A model generated the notes under the pieces. That model did no database searches. It saw only the letters and a program-made list of their open reading frames with translations, and was not told the origin of the DNA. A stretch of 64,000 nt of DNA from Protea cynaroides (lineage: Eukaryota; Streptophyta; Magnoliopsida; Proteales; Proteaceae), in assembly GCA_028583415.1 (NCBI GenBank), contig CM053269.1, positions 52,357,322-52,421,321 of the forward strand, given 5' to 3'. How positions within the stretch are numbered: position 1 is the first letter of the stretch; every line of letters starts with the position of its first letter. The position numbers were made by a program, and so were the translations under genes. Shown here in pieces: positions 58,697 to 64,000 of the stretch.

Positions 58697-60992
58697 GTCA
58701 GAATCATTAGATATGTTCATTTAAGACTGAGTGACCTGTTTAAAACTTTCTTTTTCACATATTTGCTAATATCAGGTTGCTTTGTATGTTCAGTTTCTCT
58801 ATGTATGCCTGCGTGCGTGTGTGCATCCCAATATCTATATATTTCTGACAAGGCTTTCAAGTATTAAGAATTGCTTTCTGCATTGATTGGATGTTATTTA
58901 TTATTCTGTTCTCTTTCTTTTCAAATTGGGATGAGAAATATGGATATTTTGGAGCAATTCTAAAAATTTATCTCTTTTTCCTTTGATTAGGGTATCATCC
59001 ATCATGGGATCAAGTAAGAAAAATCAGAGTGAAGTTAGAAAAGTGATGGACACAAATAGTTGAGGGAGCTCGTGTTATGGGCTTGAGGGACACTTCTATC
59101 ATTCTATATGATTTTAAGCTTGTAATTGCTTGAATCACTATTCCTCCAAAACTATGAATTGATTCTCGATTCTCCAAGAATAAAAACAGTTTACAAGAAA
59201 GAAAGCAGGCCAAATCATAATTAGGGACCTTGCCTTGAATTGGATAATGAACTGAACAAATTACATTCATACTTGCATACACTAAATTTATTGGATTTAG
59301 CTATATAACATTGTAAAACAAAATCAATGAGTTGATATTATGAACTGAAAATTCATATTGTCTACTCTGGGTAAGTCGCTGTTTGATCCACAAATCATGA
59401 GTTGTCAATGGAGCATGAATCTTGTGAATGGTACCTGACAACACTGGATCTGCTGTAGAAATTGGGGATCAGTAGTTGTTGAGGTTAGATGGGACTGATT
59501 ATTAGGTCTGAATTCTCTTGCTTCTTGGTTTGTGGGAAAGGTGGCCTTTTTTTTTTTTTTTTTTTTTTTTATTGGCGTGGGAAAATTTTCACATTCTTGG
59601 TTGACCTCTTGAATACCTTTTTTTTTTCTATTATACTGGTCCTACCCCAGAAAAAGAAAGGGGGAAAAGAAAGAAAAATAAAAAGAGAGAAGGAATATGA
59701 AACAAAGGGGAGGGGTGGAGAAAAGAACAATCCTTCTCTTTTTGAATTTCCAGTTATAATTTAATCCCTCTTCTGCTGTAGACATGTCAACGTGGATCCT
59801 GGAAACTACTTTTGTCTCTTTTTACTTTTTAACAAAACTTTTGCATTCCTTGTGATTCTCTGAAATATATTATGTGAGTATAAGTTTCAGTGCTGTATTA
59901 ATGTAACTGCATCGATATGTTTGGGTAGTGGTTTTGTTGGGGAACCTTTTTGCAACTGTTATGTGGACCTTTGTAGATAGCCAAAGCTCACTAGGACCCT
60001 GTCACTACTGCTGCTGTTGCTCCTACCATTACTTGAGTAATGTCTTAACGTTTTGCATTAGTCCTTGAATCCATTATTTCTCAGCTTGCTGTGTCTGGTT
60101 CTCCCTTATCATCAAATTTTTACTGCTCTACCTGTATTTATTAAGGTTATGAATGCACTGGATTTTAATTCAATATGATCTGTTTAATCCCACATCTGAT
60201 TAATTGGATATGGATTGAGGTATATCCATCTTAATTCTATTTAGTTATTATGTTCGTGTAATTTCTATTAGTTATATAATCTATCAAAAACCATTTATTA
60301 ATTATATATAACATATGACAGTTTAACAAAGAAAATAGACACTTGTTTCACTATATAAGCTATGATATAAACATTAATACTTGTGATATTTGATAATTAT
60401 AAACAATAACCTCATTAATTTATTTTACGTGGAAGGAGTTTAAGGGCATTGCAGTGTTCTTATAAAGTCTAAAATCAAGAATGATGTCATATATGGTGAT
60501 TGGCCATTAAATATGTCCATCTCTGTAGCCAGTTATCTTATTTCCAGTTGGATAAGGATGTGGAGTGCTTGACTGCATATCTGATGAATACCTGCATCCG
60601 TTCCAGATCTTAACAGACTGGAGATTGATATCGTACCATTTAAATCCTTAGGATGTATGCAATGTTGATCTGCATGAGTAAGTTATGTGAAAAGTCCGTA
60701 CAAATAAACAGGCGGAGAACTACATTGGCAGAAAATGAATTGCCAAGCATATTGTGAAAGATTGGATTAGAAGCTTCCTACAATTTTCTGGCTTAGTTCT
60801 ACTAAATGGAATCAAGGGGGTCATGGCTAATATAAGTCTACAAATTTAAGAATTTATCCTCATATAAAGTCCTTTTCTTAAACCACTACAAAAAGCATTT
60901 CTTTTTTTTTTTTTTTTTTTAAAAGAGGGGGGGGGTTGAGGCTCGGGAACCAGGTTTCTTTTTTAGGATTTGGAAAATTAATTTATATACAG
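58697..60992. other. presumed bZIP intron or downstream region, no exon recognised
   Basis: AT-rich; T-runs at about 59548-59570 and 60902-60920. I looked for a zipper-type exon (heptad Leu after the basic region) on + and saw none. Confidence 0.45.
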
Positions 60993-61210
60993 TAAAGTGG
61001 TTGTATCAAACTGGGAAACTTGTAATTGTCGACTTGATTCTATTACGGTTAAACCAGTCTCTTATAAAGACTTTGAGTTTACAATGAGTGGGTTTGATCC
61101 GTTGAATATAGGAAACAGAAAAACAATAAGATTATACTGTTACAACAAAAGTTTAAATTCAAAATTTAAACTAAAGAAGTTGGATCGGAACTGCCAACAT
61201 TGGCTTTCCA
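60993..61210 (-). repeat. LTR (3') of the gag-only element
   Basis: 218 bp, matches 61811-62028 with few differences. Includes the shared block GAAACTTGTAATTGTCGAC. Confidence 0.75.
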
Positions 61211-61299
61211 TGAATTTTTCACCAACCGGTGAGCCAGATGCAACAAGTTGATCAGAAATATTCTTGAACTGTTGAAGATAATCAAACCATGGATTGGGA

Positions 61300-61755
61300 T
61301 CCCTTTTTAATTCGACTAAGTTGGCGTTTTAGGGACATCACATGGGCTGGGGTAGTGGAGGCATATCTAGTTTTAAGTAGGTCCCAAGCTTTCTTTGCAG
61401 AAGAAATACCTACTATATAAGGGAGAGCTGATTCACTGAGTGTAGCATTGATTCAGGAAAGGAGGATTTGGTCTTCATACAATGGAGATTCAGCAGACAC
61501 GGGAGTTGGAGTCGTTCCATTGAGAAGATGCATCAGTTTATGGCCTCTCAGAATTGGTTCGAATAGGGACTTCCATAACATGTAGTTGCTTGAGGTGAGT
61601 TTGATAGGAATCAAACTTGTGATGTTAGAGATAACCAATGGAGATGTGGTATCCACTGCCGCGGTAAGAGGAGATGTGCTATTCACCGCAGTAGGAGTTG
61701 TTCCATCCTCAGTTGTACGACTTGGAGTATTGGATGAAGAAGGGAGAGTGGCCAT
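61300..61755 (-). pseudogene. copia gag fragment (Copia-3-like)
   Basis: Minus-strand ATG at 61755: MATLPSSSNTPSRTTEDG, then LVISNITSLIPIKLTSSNYM, LWKSLFEPILRGHKLMHLLN, a TGA at 61453 where Trp is expected, then INATLSESALPYIVGISSAK and TTPAHVMSLK. It is about 150 codons of gag and is close in sequence to the Copia-3 gag. Confidence 0.8.
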
Positions 61756-61810
61756 TGATGAGGATGGGGATTAGAAAAAAAAAATCTGTTGAGCTATAGC
61801 TCTGATACCA

Positions 61811-62028
61811 TAAAGAGGTTGTAACAAACTGGGAAACTTGTAATTGTCGACTTGATTCTATTACGGTTAAACCAGTCTCTTGTAAAAACTTTGAGTTTAC
61901 AATGAGTGGGTTTGATCCCTGGAATATAGGAAACAGAAAAACAATAAGATTATACTGTTACAACAAAAGTTTAAATTCAAAATTTAAACTAAAGAAGTGG
62001 GATCGGAACTGCTGAGATTGGCTTTCCA
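61811..62028 (-). repeat. LTR (5') of the gag-only element
   Basis: 218 bp, adjoining the primer site at its left edge. Just beyond it (62030-62100) a short sequence is duplicated around CTCCATCAATTTCGGTTGG. Confidence 0.75.
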
Positions 62029-62519
62029 TGAATTTCGGTTGATAGCTTATCTGCAGTTGCTGCCGAGGTTGACTCTCCATCAATTTCGGTTGGTATCTTA
62101 TCATACAAAACACCCCAGAGTTATCATTTGTGCTTTTATCCAATGAAACTACATAATTAGCTATAAAACTTTGCCAAGAAATGGAGTTGTCCCTGTGGAA
62201 TGTTGGATTGGCTAGAGAATGGTGGTTTGTTGTTGTCATACTTAATCTTTAGGCTAATGCTTGGTAGGTCTAAGAGATATTTTACAAGGAAATGTTTTTA
62301 AAACCTGACCAGATGTCAGACCATCATGGCCTGGCAGTTGAGTCATTGACAGTCCAACTGATTTGATGCTTTAATTAGTTGATATGCTCTAAATTCGTAT
62401 AGGTATTATAATACACAAGAAGCTTCCGCTGTCAGGTGTTCAAATTTTGACATGAGAGTTGTAGGTGTTTTTTGTGCTTGAATTATCCCTATTGCTTGGT
62501 CTTAAAAGTATATATTTGT

Positions 62520-62730
62520 GAGAAACAAATATGTCTACCTGCTCCATGGCTTGTCCTGTTTGAAGGATCTAAGTGCTCTGATGGTTCCAACAGAACAGTT
62601 TGTCAACCAGTCAATGGATTTTGTGAGAAACAAATATATCTACCTGCTCCACGGCTTGTCCCATTCAAAGGATCTGAGTGCTCTGATGGTTCCAACAGAA
62701 CATTATGTCGACCAGTCAATGGATTTCGAT
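62520..62730 (+). repeat. in-frame 105-bp tandem duplication
   Basis: Two units, starting at about 62521 and 62626, share AGAAACAAATAT, TCTACCTGCTCCA, GATGGTTCCAACAGAACA and GTCAATGGATTT. The 105-bp period is a multiple of three and two frames stay open through both units (62472-62765 and 62518-62796). No known domain was recognised, and the frames have no clear start context, so no gene is called. Confidence 0.65.
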
Positions 62731-62789
62731 GGACCTCTGATACTTGGGGTGCTACAGACCTTTAAGCCTTTCCAGTTGACAGTGAATGG

Positions 62790-63414
62790 GGTCTGACTTT
62801 CTGGTCATACAGTTGCTGGAAACAAGCAATCAGGAGTTGCAGTTGCCTTGACATCTCACGTTCTGGTGTTTTAATGTGGCCATAGGGGTTGGATAATTAG
62901 CTAATCCCATTTAAATTACGAACACAATATTTGATGGCCACTTGGTAACAGTGATTGAAGTGTGAGACAGTGTTTGTACAAATGGAATAGATCTTCATAT
63001 GCCCTGCAGCCCAGTCTGGCATTAGGTGTTCAGTTCTTCAGAATCCTATTGTAATCAATTTAAGGGTGTTTAGGTTATAATCAAACCTCAAGTTTCTAAA
63101 ACCTAAATCTTTAATCATGAATGAATACTGGATGACGCAGTGGCGGACCCACATGATTAGATGGATATGGTTGGGAATCTTTGCAGGATTTTATTTTAAT
63201 TGGAGAATATTTGTAATCTTCTTTTTATTTGGTCCTTATTTTATATTTGCTTCCTAATTTGCCTCTTATATAGAATGCCTATTGGACCCTAGGTTCTGTT
63301 TGCTTGATTCAAGGGAGATTACATGGTTCCGATAATTTACCCAATTGCCATTCACTTGAGATATTTCCTGTTTTGCCATCCTTATTTTTTGAAAGCACTC
63401 TTAGGAACTGAATG
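62790..63414. other. intergenic, no gene recognised
   Basis: No motif or repeat structure of note. Confidence 0.45.
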
Positions 63415-64000
63415 CTTTGATGGTCTTTAGGGACCAGCCAGTCTTGTATTTATAATAAGAGAGACACTAAAAAAGGAGTTACAAACTCACAACAGGAGTT
63501 GACAATAGGAGAGTTAGAATCGAAATAGGAAACTCTAATTATAATCTAACTTTAACTCTAAACAAAGCTAGAAACTAAACAGCACTAAGTAGGTGACACC
63601 TAGACCCATGATACATATTGTAACACTCCCCCTCAAGTTGCTACATAAATATCACACATGCTCAACTGGGTCAAATTAGGATGAAAAAGTTTCCCACCAA
63701 ACGTTAATGAATATATCAATTAATTGGTCTTCTGACTTCACCAAGGGCATACAAATCAGTCCATTCTCGAGTTTTTTCTTGATGAAGTGAAGGTCGATCT
63801 CCCCATGCTTAATACGATCATGTTGCACTGGATTGTGGCAATGTTAATTGCAGTTTTGTTATCACAATTCATCATTGGAAGACGAACAGGAACATCAGGT
63901 CTTCTAATTAAATTTTTAGCTAAAGTAATTTACAGATCCCATGAGCCATAACACAAAACTATGCTCATCACTTGACTTTGCAACAACATTCTGCTTTTGT
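63415..64000 (-). mobile_element. Copia-5, 3' end of a minus-strand copia element (cut by the window)
   Basis: An LTR-like unit ends TGTAACA at 63625, followed inward by CTCCCCCTCAAGTTGC, the complement of a GAGGGGGAG polypurine tract. Beyond it, - strand frames show RNase H remnants with stops: VVAKSSDEHSF, CDNKTAIN-like, HGEIDLHFIKKKLENGLIC. The left LTR edge (about 63415) is a guess. Confidence 0.75.
63640..64000 (-). pseudogene. Copia-5 RNase H remnant (partial)
   Basis: Copia-type RNase H end, with the HDR.KHGEIDLHFIKKKLE block near 63760-63820 and QNVVAKSSDE near 63970-64000. At least two in-frame stops and a frameshift. It continues past the window edge. Confidence 0.75.

Larger units (their letters stand above)
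60993..62028 (-). mobile_element. gag-only copia derivative, 1036 bp
   Basis: Two 218-bp direct repeats (60993-61210, 61811-62028) run from TAAAG to CTTTCCA on the + strand. They enclose 600 bp with a minus-strand gag start. A TGGTATCAGAGC primer site reads on the - strand at about 61799-61810, next to the right LTR. No pol. A matching target duplication was not found, and both repeats continue for seven shared bases (TGAATTT), so the edges are uncertain by a few bases. Confidence 0.75.

Noticed and set aside
61958..62239. 93-codon - strand frame with a repeated QPKLMESQ-like motif
   Set aside because: It overlaps the LTR of the gag-only element and the repeat is from a short local DNA duplication.

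Overview
The window reads as nuclear DNA of a flowering plant. It has AT-rich non-coding sequence, split genes with GT-AG introns, plant-specific gene families (IQM calmodulin-binding protein, CCH-type copper chaperone, plant bZIP) and a large load of Ty1/copia, Ty3/gypsy, LINE, hAT-like and Mutator-like elements. I cannot name the species. There is no rRNA, tRNA or CRISPR signal and no bacterial-style operon.

Only three host genes can be supported, about one per 20 kb: (1) an IQM family gene, nine coding exons, + strand, 5302-9205, complete, 554 aa; (2) an ATX1/CCH-like copper chaperone, three coding exons, - strand, 34450-37388, complete, 109 aa; (3) the 5' three coding exons of a bZIP transcription factor, + strand, 56648-58696, whose leucine-zipper exon is not seen before the window ends. 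They are unrelated in function and each has its own promoter side.

Layout. 1-5300: intergenic, with a hAT-type MITE (8-bp target duplication) and two fold-back repeats. 5302-9205: the IQM gene, with a small MITE in intron 7. 9291-14767: a TRIM-like miniature LTR element split by Copia-1, a complete minus-strand copia element with 195-bp LTRs and a perfect AAAAG duplication. 15400-19980: a MITE, a truncated Tnt1/Tto1-like copia (Copia-4, + strand) and a purine-rich tract. 20500-32703: a nested nest. A MITE appears split by an 11.4-kb insertion that contains an LTR with primer site, a 2.3-kb solo LTR with an ATATA duplication, a gypsy (Tekay/Del-like) LTR that itself carries a Pack-MULE-like element with a BAM/CLV1-type LRR fragment, and a PPR gene fragment. 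33536-34090: a Mutator-like MITE with a 9-bp duplication. 34450-37388: copper chaperone gene. 38300-46810: a LINE split by Copia-2 (- strand), itself split by a solo gypsy LTR of the same family as the one at 26426. 48126-49512: a small MITE, a second TRIM and a second copy of the fold-back family. 49562-54372: a LINE ORF1 region with poly-A tail, split by internally deleted Copia-3. 56648-58696: bZIP exons. 60993-62028: a 1-kb gag-only copia derivative with two 218-bp LTRs. 63415-64000: the 3' end of a minus-strand copia element running off the window.

The main biological story is repeated nesting of mobile elements around three small islands of host coding sequence, with two clear cases of gene-fragment capture. 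I found no convincing new enzymatic or defence system.
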